A stretch of 64,000 nucleotides of DNA. Source: Branchiostoma floridae (lineage: Eukaryota; Chordata; Leptocardii; Amphioxiformes; Branchiostomatidae). Below, in pieces: positions 1-11,700 of this stretch. The notes beneath the pieces are model-generated. The model saw only the letters and a list, made by a program, of their open reading frames with translations, had not been told where the DNA came from and did not search any database. Both the position numbers and the translations under genes were made by a program. Location: positions 15,646,765 through 15,710,764 of the forward strand of contig NC_049984.1 in assembly GCF_000003815.2 (NCBI RefSeq), written 5' to 3'. How positions within the stretch are numbered: position 1 is the first letter of the stretch; every line of letters starts with the position of its first letter.

Positions 1-13
1 ATCATTCAATGTA

Positions 14-2709
14 TCATTCTTCTGTGTTACCTGCAGCAAACCTGATGATAGGAATAGAGACGACGAGGGAAAATATATAGAGAACAATACACATCCTGTC
101 TAAGACCCTGGCCAAGTTCTGATAGTCCGTCTTCGTTTCGTCTTTCTTACGAGTCTTGGATGTTCCTGAGATCGCGAGGGTGTTCACGGCATCAGCGAGG
201 GCGCTGATGGTGCTTTTCAGGGAGAGCATCAGTTCCATTTGGTTGTTGGGTTCAGCCGGAGTTGGTTTACTAGAAATCGAATCAAAGATGTTAGGTTAGT
301 TAATATAGTTTAGTTTTCCCCCTCACCAATGGAACAGTCCAGTCATGCGTCATTGGAGGATGGTGTTAATAGATCTGACTCGTGTGAATGCACGCTGTTC
401 TACTACGTCCTGTGTTATTTCTGGCAGCAGAGGGATAGAAGCCGGATTAACCAAAGAAAGGTACAGTCATCAGAGGAACTTAAACAATGTCAGGGTAAAA
501 TGTAATGGCAATAATCCTAATGGGTTAGGAGAGGAAGTCATAGTCTGTTGTTTGTGTTGGTTTTCAAAGATAGCTCTTAAGAGAATGGGGATTTGTCTAA
601 TTAATTGATTGATTGTATTGCATATCCAGTAAATTGCCTCATGGCGTAACACACGCTTATATTGGAGAGTACAAACTGCATATTCGGACAGATGAATTTG
701 ATCCAATCACACCGTGAAGGACGCCCATGCGTTTCAATAAGTGCGATGTGTTATTTTACGTGCTCAGAGAGTGGCTCTCCTCAAACACGACGCGGGACCT
801 ACATCTAACGTCCATTTTTCTCTGTGCGAAGTTAGGAAATTCGCGTTAAGTGCCTTTCCTGATGCACTTGTATAGGGTCGATAAATATTAGGGTACCCGA
901 ACCCAAGACCTCTGCGTTCTGGACCTTAGACCTTTTTGCCACAGCTACGTCACCATTTCTGAGACAAACTGCAGTACTAGATATGTTAAAGACGAATTGA
1001 TATATATACTTCCTAAAACTTGGCTGATAAAGCACAGGTATGAGGTAACGGAAACCTACCCTATTTTCTTCTCTTCATCGTTGATCGTCTTCTCAGCATC
1101 CAAGTTTACTTCAAGGACACACTTTTGAGCTGGGCGTTGTTGCTTCGTCAAATCCCCGAGTAAGACAATCTTCGCGACGTACCGGAGGAAGACCTTCTTG
1201 ATAAGAATGGGAAGATTTCCTTCCTAAAGGAGAAATAGAAAACTGATTATTTATCTTCTGAATAAATATAGTAAGAGAGGTGCTTAGTGTGTAATGATGA
1301 CCGTCGTACTGATTGTCAGCTGAAGATGTGATGTCAGGACATATCAAATGAGGGGCTTGTTGTAACTTGCTGAAACAGTACCAACAGAACCACTAAGAAA
1401 AATTCCTTTTACAGACTGGTGATAGTGCCCAGAGTGACCTATGACTGTGTGCGTTGTCCTGAACTGTCATCATGGAACAGCCCATGATGTACCTGGCCCG
1501 TAACCTAACCCGGTAAACAGAAGATACTCGGGAGCTGTAATACGGCTGGATACCAGACTACCCATAACCAGAGGTTGCTCACTGAACGCAGAGGGCATTG
1601 ATTGATAAAGGATGAATGGGGTAGATTTTTTACTTACCCAAGTGCTGATCTTGATGACGATAACAGTGATGAGCATGAATGTCCCCATCATGCACATGTA
1701 CAGGACAAGCAGGATCGCTGGAAGTACATATAGACAAGGCAAATATCAGATACATTCATACATATGGTATGAACAGTGTGCTGTCGACAACCCTTGCCGC
1801 TACTATCAAAGAACAAAAGAGCTCGCCCCATAGCATTTCGAAAAAATAGCTTATCGTGGAAGAGAGGCTATGATTCTGGAATCCGTTTTCTATTATACAT
1901 ACCCGTCACTCATGAGTTTGAAATTCCTTTTCTTACTTCATCCTGTTGATATGTTTAGACCATGGGAATTCAAAGATAGGCAATCGTTAAGTATTCTGCT
2001 AACTTACTGAATACACATCGAATGTGATGTAAGTAACATGAGAACCCTTACCTACAACAGGCATGGACCCTTTGGCTGGTAAGACATCAGTGATGAAGAC
2101 CAGAGACACAACCATGGACAGCAGAATCGTGATGCCAAATGAAATACGATCTCCCTAGGTAAAACAGACATTTGTACAAAAGCGTAAGCACATCAAACTA
2201 TAGTTTTGCCTATTTTGAAGTCTTTGAGATAGATACGATCTTAAAATTGATAATTTTGATTTTCGTTACCCTCGGTAGGCATGTAGCAAACTTTGCTTAT
2301 TTGTTTATGTTTCTTGGATTCATTCTCAAAGCTTCGCATCCTCTATCTTTTGTCCTCTATCTGGTTCTTTCTATTGGAAAATTATCTCGCAGATTGCCTT
2401 ATGTCGTCTGCTGTGATATCAATTCTTTGTCCTGATCAGGAGTCATAGATTATGATCAACGTACTAAATTTATTTTGGAAAGATATTTGTAGTCAATGCA
2501 GCCACTGATATCGAAAAAGAATATATTTTTCAACTATTGGAAGACGTACGCCATCTACTGACCTTGTCCGTTGGAAGTAGGAATGTGATGCACATGATGA
2601 TGGAGAGGATGATGGGAGGAGAAAGAGTGGCGCAGAAATGGAAAGTCGGGATCCGCTTAAATGTTACTTCGATACAGCCGGACCCAAAAGAGCCACCTGT
2701 GACAGATAC
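14..2709 (-). other. Gene A exons 14-18: M1-M4 channel domain
   Basis: Exon 14 (2709-2563) encodes pre-M1/M1 (FKRIPTFHFC to FLLPTDK). Exon 15 (2154-2052) encodes M2 (GDRISFGITILLSMVVSLVF, then ITDVLPAKGS). Exon 16 (1717-1638) encodes M3. Exon 17 (1223-1060) is the M3-M4 loop (KKVFLRYVAKIVLLGDLTK). Exon 18 (269-14) has the MA-like helix (LARVLDR) and M4 (IVLYIFSLVVSIPIIRF), then the stop. Pore residues are -1' Asp, 9' Leu and 20' Asp, with no Pro insertion before M2, as in cation-selective family members. Confidence 0.87.
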
Positions 2710-5700
2710 CTGGTGGAGAAAAACACATAGCTCCATATGACAGTATATAGACCATTCTCAAGCCCCGCCCACGTCCGTCACACTCAGGAATGCAATACAA
2801 AAACGTATAAAAGGTAATGGATAATTATGAATCCGCTCTCTTATTGGTTAAACTTTTTTTGATTGGCAACCAGTTCGGTCTACATGTCAAAGAGTACACC
2901 TATTGTGGTATTGTGGTATCCCAAAGTAAGACTGCACTTAAGTGTTATGATTTTGCCGATTAGGCTTTGCAATATATCCCTAGCTAGTACGACAAGTGTA
3001 ATATGGACCATGGACAAAATATCTTCTGTTCGTCAAACCAATAGTTTCTATTCTATCATGAAAAATGCAACACATTCAAAATGTATTTTGGGTACTTAAG
3101 AAGTTATGGTGTCAGCTATTTGTTCAGTGAATAGCTGACTTGTTTAGATATTACTAAGATAAATCTGCATAAAATAAACAAACAAAAGACAAACAAGAAA
3201 ACAAATACCGTCCATTCGGCGTTCCATTGGTCCACAACTTCCTTCTGTTGATCGCCACATTTCATGAAGTGTTCTATGTACGACTCCGACTCTAGTGGCT
3301 TCTCGTTGCCCTGCTCTACAGGGCAGTTGAACCGTTCTACACTTGTTGTGGTTCCGAGGCATACTGGGCAAGTCATGGTGTCAAAGGGAAACAGTGCCGG
3401 TTCTGTGGCAATAGACATTTCGTGAATGGACATGAAATTAGCAAAAGGTGTCAGAGATGTCACTATTGGGCAGTGGAGGGGTCACACTAGCTGGGGCATG
3501 GGTTCGATTATAATACCAAACCCCTCAAGATTCTTCTTTTTTTGGCAATGCCAAATCCAGAGACTTTCTGGGTTAGAGGGATCAGGAAATGTCAATGATG
3601 TCCCATTTTGCTCTATATGTGTTCAGTTTATCAGTTCAGTTGGCCAAAGGATAGATGTGAGCTGGGTTATGCGGCTGAGAATGTTTTTAGTTAAACAAGA
3701 GAAACTGTTGTGAAATGTATAGTTTGTCAGGAATTTGAGCTGACCATCCCCCTTTTTGGATCAATGATGCATTTTGTGAATATCTGATGGATGAAATTCG
3801 GAAGAGTATTTTCAGTGTTTTTAAATACAGGCTGCTATGGTCAGCCCTAACTATGAGGTGAACTCTCTTAGGGCGGAGAACATGGGACGCACAAGGCCCG
3901 AGACACTATCACTGAAAAGCGTTTAAGCGAAGACTATACCAGGATAGGTTCCTTTATGAAAACAAATGTTATGTGTCACGTGTCATCAACGTGTGAAGTG
4001 CGATATTATACACTGTATACATACTTGAGAGCATAAACATCACGTGTCAGTACAATGGATTTTATTAAGGTTTATATGCTATCGAAATCTTACCAAGGTC
4101 ACAGGTTGTCGTCAGGAGATCGACAATGTCCCACCCCACCTCTCCATCACTTGTGACCGTCACAGGTGCAGCCGGGAACATGCTGAACTTCGCATCTGAG
4201 CTGTAAGTAATGTAGAAACATACCGTTCTCAGCTATGCATTGAAAGTTCAGCCTGGGTACCACCTAGGTATTAGTTCGCTCCAATGTTCGCTTCTGCTCA
4301 AAAGCAGAGAAGCGACAGCATATAGTGTGTAATGAATGCAGAGCTAGAAGTGACTGTATAAAGCGTATAATGAACGCCGGAGCGAACTACTTTCCGGATG
4401 GTACCTAGGCTATTGAAAGTTGTTTGCGATTATTAGCTCTGGAGTAAAACTATAATTCGAAGGTCTCATATACAACCATGAAATATCTAGAATATCTTGT
4501 AGTGCATTTCTTGCGTTATCCATAATGTTACTTTGAATTTTTCACTAAATCTCTCCATGCAATTTTTCAAGCCCGCGGGAACAACTTTGGACCTGGGCAA
4601 AGCCAACATTCGATTCACGCCATTCTTCAGTTACACCATCTTCAGCCATCTGTTAATCTGCAATATTCAAACAAGCCTCTAGAGGGAAAATAATCCATAG
4701 CATTTCGTTGTTTTCCAAATTCCTACTTACATTACTAGCTTGTTTTTTTTGGATATCGGCAATTAAACAAAATGCAAAATTGCTTACTTTCTTATAAGGT
4801 AGATGTTAGGAATCCACACGTCCTCTGTGGTTAGGACCAGTTGAGTGACATTGCCATACTTCGAAGGTGTCCAGGACAGGCGATTGTCTTTCCAGCTCTG
4901 TCAGAAAAAAATGTCACAAACTAACATTTGCCACATGCGTTTTTGAGCCGACGTAGGATCGTCTCAGAGGCTTTAGGACAAACAACTCCGAGTCGTGAAC
5001 TCCGAGTAAGTGAAAAATATCGTTTGTCACTCGTTCTCATTGAAATGTCGAAAATGGCATTTTTTTGGTCGAAAAATAAATCGGCTTTATTTTCAGTGAA
5101 AACTACGTGGTTGTTTAGGAAAATTCCTCTTTTAACCATAGCCAGAAAATGGCAACTTATTATTTTCGGTCCCATTGGTAATGCATTACAGGGCATGTAA
5201 CAAACGTTACCGGTAACGTTTGTTACAACAGTAGACTTTACCCTGTTTTCTTCGAAAGGACTCACCTTATTGACTACATCATTTAGGTATACGTGGACGT
5301 CCCTAGGGACATTTAAAAAGTGGTCAGCTTTTTTACACCAGGTCAAATAGAAAGTTTAGACAGCATCGAACAATGGTAACGTTTGTTACAGTCATTTCTG
5401 TACAACATTTTGTTAAGCAAGGTGGGATACAAATGACAGTCAACAACCCTTTCTTGTTTCTTTAGAAAGCCAGAAAAACTCTATAGCGTCACAAAAACGG
5501 TCATTTCTAGTCTTATACGTGGATAATATCGTACTCATGGTGGTAACGTTTGTTACAGAATCTGGCGACAGGCATAGACCACCTCACAGAGCCTCCAAGA
5601 TCAGTGACAGTAGCGATCTGACGTGATCGGTCGAAGGGCCTGATCAGCTGGTTTCACCTACCGAACAATCATTCTGGGAACTGAATTGTTACCTTTTTGG

Positions 5701-8700
5701 CTACTATTAGAATTCTTCGTTTCTTCCCAGGCGACAGCCATTTTTTTGGGGGTGAAATCCCACCCAACCCCATAATAATGTTGTGAGCCATTAACCAATA
5801 CGATTGTTGTTGTGCTTCTTTTGTAAAACATCACAGGGGTTCTGGAAAAATGAAGGAACCAGTGATGTTGTCTATAATTTGCTCCATATCAAGGCGTAAA
5901 GTCAGGCGACAGCATTTCGACATTTAAATGAGAACGAGCCCTGTACGTAAAGAATACTTAATTGATAAACAAAGGACGTAGAAAGGAGATGTTTATTTGC
6001 AAACGTTTGGTATGGTCGCTATATGTATATGATTGTGTTAGTAGTAGCTCATAGTGATGTACTCTCACTGTACTCTCCATCAGGACATACTTACCAGACG
6101 GAAGGCCATGGACCCGAACATATGTTCATTTTTCTCATCCTACGAAAATGAAGAAGAAATGAAGAAATTGTATGATACACTTACAGATATGCAGTTGTAA
6201 TAGCTAAAAATCCTTAATATAATAATTGAGACTTGTCAAAAATTTACCTAATTTTGTAAAAGCAAAATGTAATTGGTATGCCATTAAAATGGAAGGTGCT
6301 AGTAGTTGTTAGTATTACATAAAACTTACTGCGTCGATTATTTCGACCACGGCTGCTTCGAAGCTGATATTGACATGGCCTGTGCTGGGAGGAAGCTGAG
6401 GCAGGTAGCGGTCTGTGGCCAGTAGTGTGTTGGACAACTGTATCCTGTAGTCAACTGTACAACAATGATATTATATAGAAAATATAAGATCATTCAGTTT
6501 TGTTTTGTTCTTGTCTTCGCCAAGAAGGCCATGTTTTCAGTTGCGCCATGGCGAGGTGGGTCTGTTTAAAGTTCAATAGCATGTAACTTGAGAAGTTGTA
6601 GAATGATTTTTATGATACTTTGTAGGTGTGTAGCGGTTGTAAAAAGGAAGGTCAAGCTCGAAAATGGTTTACGCCAGGCGTTTTCCTACGGTACTGCAGC
6701 GGACTTTGTATTTTCATGCTTTTGTGGACAACATAACTCGTGAAGCTGCGAATTGGTCTTCATGATATTTTGTAGGTGAGAAGCGGTTGTGAAAAGAGGG
6801 AAGGTCAAGTTCGTAAATGGTTCACCTGGCATTCTCCATCAAGGTAAAGCGATACGCAAATTAACAATAACTCATGCAGCTGGATGTGATGTTTGGAAAC
6901 AGTCAGACGTTTTTCAGATAGCATCACTATTGTCAGTGACTGTCCACATTGACGAAATGGTAGAGGACGCTACCTGAAACTCCCGACCGTTTCAAGACAT
7001 ATATCCAGTTGCTTGAGTACCTGTAACCTTGCGAAAGCCTATGTCATTTTTAGTACCATACCCGAACATCCAAGGTTGTCCGTTTTACTCCATGTGCCGT
7101 TCTCTGTGCATGTTATGGACATGTCGTCATTCTCCCTGATGTAGCCTGCGTTACAGTTGATGTACACCTTTTCGCCGGGCCGGTGGAAGTTCTTCACCGG
7201 ATTCCTAGTCCCGAACTCCACGTCAGGGGGGACGCCACATCCGATTGCTGAAGAAGTGAGAGAATATTTGTAGTTAAAGGGACACGGTACCATGTTACAA
7301 GTATAAAGTTTATGATATGTTGCTAGCTGTAGCCACATACCTCTCGAACAATGCATACGATGTGAAAACGGTTTTCAGTTCACGACTTCGCACCCAGAGA
7401 CCTTGCGATTGATGTCAAGGTTGGCCTAGGGAGTACACTTTTCATTAACTCTTATCTTAAGTTGGGGCTTTAGCTGGCATTAAACTTCCAAGAGGCATAT
7501 TAGGGCTTCAACTCACCTCCACATGGCTTGAGTCCACACGGTTCCACGGTGACAAGTTCGTTGCTGCCTGCTGTACCAGAGTTTACCAGACAGGACGGCT
7601 CTTGCATGTTTTCTGCGATAAAAGATATTTACATTCAAGACGTTCAAACGTTGTATGTGTTCGAAAATGACTTGGTATCTTCAATAGCCATCGCTCCAGT
7701 CTAGTTGCTGCTTTTGTTTGCTTGGCGTGCTAACAAGTTGCGTGTTTATACGCTGACGTCACATGGTCACGTGACCGGCTTCTGGTAAGATGACGTGGAA
7801 TTGGTTACATAGGCGCGTCTAGAAAATTTAAAAACACACTTTGAAGGGCCGTTTAAACTTCATTGATCAATTCTCGGGGTTACAGATACTTTTCAAGAAT
7901 GTTTCGGGGAGCCATATACACTTTAAGTTAACTTGTACCAGCAAAACAATCATTTTCCATGTAAATGTACAGGAATATTGCTTACCTAGACCAAGGTTCC
8001 TGCAGAAATTTTCCCGCGGGTCTGCCCAGTTGTAACTGTACAGCAGCTGTCCAGTCAGAACACTCGTCCAGTTCAAGCACACCCTGTCACTCTCCTCGGG
8101 TAGGGTCGACATGCCCCTGTAGTTCTGGCCCTTACCGTAGTAGCAATCTGGAAAAAAGACCAGTGTTATCAACAGGGCACGTGACACAATCGGCAACTCT
8201 GTCTTGTCAATGGTTTCTCGAACTTGAGGAGTGATTCGGGGTTGCGAGCTAGGTCGGCGCGGTTGGTGGTGTTCGTTCGGATGTGCGAGTCGTCAACTTT
8301 TTGAAATTTTTCAAAACTGTCAAAATTGTCTCTTGAGCTAAAACTGGTCAGATTTATCCCGACCTACCGCTATGTGGAGAACACTCATGCAACATTAAGT
8401 GCCAAAACCAGTGTACTAAGTAAATGGAGATTCATGGGAATGACAAGTGATTTAACTGAAAAGATTTAAGGAAAAAATCACCTTGAGGAGAATCCAAGTT
8501 GAGGCAGTCTGTACCATTCAGTCCACTACAGTCCGTGGACTGAAGAGTTCCATTGGCGAAGGCTGATGGGCACGCCGACTTTACTTCCTCGCACAACGAC
8601 TGACAAGGCACCTGCTGTTTTGGACTTTTGGAAATGACAAACAAAAAAATAAATCACTTTTAGGACTTAGAGCAGCTCATTTTCAAACGGAATTTCGTGA

Positions 8701-11700
8701 AAAATTGGATCAATAGCTATAGACATGCTATAACAAACGTTTTGGCTAAACAAAATTGCAATAGATGATGAGGAGTAGAATGTTGCGAACGTAACATGCT
8801 CAGACTGTGAGCAGTTTCCATCTAAACTCCACTAGCTATGATTAGACTGGAAGCTCACCTATGTTAGCAGTAATCATAGTACAATGCTCATAACTTTCTT
8901 CCAAGACAGAGGTATACACGGATATCGAATTTTTAACGACCACCTGAGGTGTAAAGGATGCCATTTCATGACATCCGGGTACTCCAGTCATCACTAAACA
9001 GAGACGGTGGGCGTTATAAACTTCCTGGCACTTTTGACCAACTACTGACGGCACGTATCTGCAAGATCACGTGTTACAAAGATCACGTGTCTGTGATCAC
9101 GTGTCTGAAGTGATTGGTCATCAGTATTGGTCCTGAAGAAGGCGACAGTTGTTGAAAATTTGATCCGTTTACACCTTTGTGTTGGATGAAAATTTAGCAT
9201 GCGTACTGGAAATTAGAGATTGATTGCTGGTTATATGGTGTAACATTGACTATCATAATTCCACCAGGTTCCATAATACCGCCATCTAAAAAAACGGTAG
9301 TATAGAGGTCTTCCCAAGATTGTCTTGAACGCCGAATGTTAAATATCTTAAATGTAATACAATTCAGATATTTAGGTGCTGAAGACAGTCTTGAGAAGGC
9401 CTCTATAACAACGTGTTTTGAGGTGGCGGTATAATGGCACCTGGTGGAATTATGCAAAGATTGCCACAGACCGGGGCACACAACTGGCCGCAGGGGAGGT
9501 CGAGGTCACATTTATACCAGCTCAGTAACAAAAGAAAACGTCAAGGAAATAATAATAAAAGGAGTGGGGAGGGGGGCTATACTGCCAATCTGAAAACAAG
9601 TCTCTATCTACCAAAATAAACAAAATGAAACAAAAGAAATACTGTAAGCCCTGTCTAAAAACCAGATGGCATGTTTTCAGGCCAGTAGGAGCCTCTGCCC
9701 AGGAGGATTGCGATGGATTACAAATCTATGGGCAGAGCTCTCCTACAAGGCAGCCATCTTGATCCGTGACCTCTGACCTCCCATTTTTTATGCATACGTG
9801 ATGCAAGCGTATGAAAAACTCAACGTACACAAATTGAACTCCCCTCGATGAGAATTCGACTGTAAGTAGACAGCGAGGCATCAACAGCGAGCAGATGAAC
9901 AGCCGAAGATGTGGATGGCAAGACGTGTTGACAGTCTTCATGTTCAACCACTCTGGTGACTCCAAAGTGCCGTTGATGCTTTGATCGAAGAAGTTCGTTG
10001 CCGTCGTTCTCTCGTACCCGAGATCTTTACAGTAGTTGTAGAACTCCTCAGGAACGCCGATACATTCCTGGTGATTATCCGTTCCTCCTGTAAGCCCTGT
10101 ATGATCATAATAAAAAATAAACATGTATCTAAATTTATGTAACAAAGTATGTATATGTACCATCGTTATTCGTTATTACAAAGATCTCCCTCTATTATGC
10201 ATGGTCGAAGTCCCCTTTTAAATTGACATATAAATAATTTAAAAGCCACAGATCATTAAATAATCATAAGAAAGAAATTTGGCAGAGTTTAAGATACAAT
10301 AGTCGGTTTGTACTGTTTTCTGATCAGACTGGAAAATATATGAGTACCTTTAAATTGTTATACAATAGTAGATATATAATGCATCAATTAGCATACAATG
10401 GGGCTATGCACCTTTTTTATGGTGAATGAGGACATTTTCAACCGAACTGAGTACAGGCCACAACAAGGGCAACCTAATACAATGTCATGTAAATTAGCAA
10501 AGAGCCATATCAAACCTTACCTTGTTCTCGTCTCACAGTACCAAATGTTGCATTGAATCCTGACCGAGAAATGGAGCCATCAGACACAAACACTACCGAC
10601 ATCGCATTCGTGTTGGATGTGATGCTTCTGCTGGGTAGCGTCTGTCCGCAAAACTTTCCTGGGAAAATTAAACGGACAAGAAACAGATCTTAACTTGAAA
10701 ATTCATCTAGAAGTTATTCTTGAACTAGTCTAACTGTAATATCCAACACAAAAATTGGACTCCACAAATTTTCGACTGTACAGCACCAGTCTTTGTCAAG
10801 GAATTAACACTACACTGCTGCCGTGACGTCACGTTATGCAGATAGACCACGTGACTCAGTGAGCAGTGGATCATAAGTTGCAATTTTTGTGTTGGATATT
10901 ACAATTAAACTAGTTCAAGAAGAAACTGATCTTTTTCAATTGGGCACTGTGGACTATTCCATCGTTGAGTATGAGAGAAAGACATTTTTTCTAACTTAGC
11001 TTTTATAGTCACGAGTCATTCAGTAACTTTTTAAGCATTATTTTGTCCTGGCCAGTGGTTTTTGTTTGAGCCAAAACCAATTTATATCCATAGTTAGTTA
11101 GCGCTAGATTTTAGCCGTCGATCAGGCAAAGGAGCATGGCAATAATGCCGTTACAGTCTACCGAGATATCAAAACAACAAGTTCAGAAACAATTTGATCA
11201 ATGATATACAGTCAAACCTGTCTATAGCGGCCACACAAGGGACCGGACAAATTTGGCCACTATAGACAGGTGGCCTCTGTATAGAGGTGGCAACTTGTAG
11301 ATAAAATACCCAAGGGACCGACAAAAAGTGGCCACTATGGACAGGTGGCCCCTCTGTAGAGGTGGCCCCTAATACAGGTTTGACTGTACAGTCAAACCTG
11401 TCTATAGCGGCCACTCAAGGGACCGGACAAATTTGGCCACTATAGACAGGTGGCCTCTGTATAGAGGTGGCAACTTGTAGATAAAATACCCAAGGGACCG
11501 ACAAAAAGTGGCCACTATGGACAGGTGGCCCCTCTGTAGAGGTGGCCCCTAATACAGGTTTGACTGTATACATGAATCACTTTCTTAATTGTACTGTATT
11601 ATATCATTCATCATCGGAAAACATGTTTACTGCCATCATTTATAATGGTGCTCCGTTTGCTGTGGTCGTACATTCGACTTTTGAATGTATGGTCAAACAA

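Larger units (their letters stand above)
3209..6454 (-). other. Gene A exons 9-13: Cys-loop ligand-binding domain
   Basis: Exon 9 (6454-6330) encodes NTLLATDRYLPQLPPS and FEAAVVEIIDA. Exon 10 (6139-6095) encodes DEKNEHMFGSMAFRL. Exon 11 (4897-4788) encodes SWKDNRLSWTPSKYGN and EDVWIPN. Exon 12 (4200-4094) encodes SDAKFSMFP and LLTTTCDL. Exon 13 (3402-3209) encodes EPALFPFDTMTC. Joined, they give the canonical Cys-loop C-x13-C with FPFD. The W.D..L.W.P..YG and VWIP motifs are nicotinic-type. After the Cys-loop comes an atypical segment with extra cysteines (CPVC, FNC, MKC). Confidence 0.85.
8482..10096 (-). other. Gene A exons 4-5: Frizzled cysteine-rich domain
   Basis: Exon 4 (10096-9861) encodes ECIGVPEEFYNYCKDLGY, then SCHPHLRLFICSLLMPRC. 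Exon 5 (8614-8482) encodes VPCQSLCEEVKSACPS and two further cysteines. All ten FZ cysteines can be assigned, including C1 (ECIG) and C5 (MPRC), which B and C have lost. FZ CRDs bind Wnt proteins or related lipidated ligands in Frizzled, ROR and MuSK. The exon 4 donor is uncertain: GTCGAA at 9860 gives a normal C5-C6 spacing, while a downstream GTACGT would lengthen it. Confidence 0.8.

Noticed and set aside
4921-5346. 141-codon minus-strand open frame in gene A intron 10
   Set aside because: It overlaps the inverted GGTAACGTTTGTTACA repeats; no family recognised; probably part of a mobile element.
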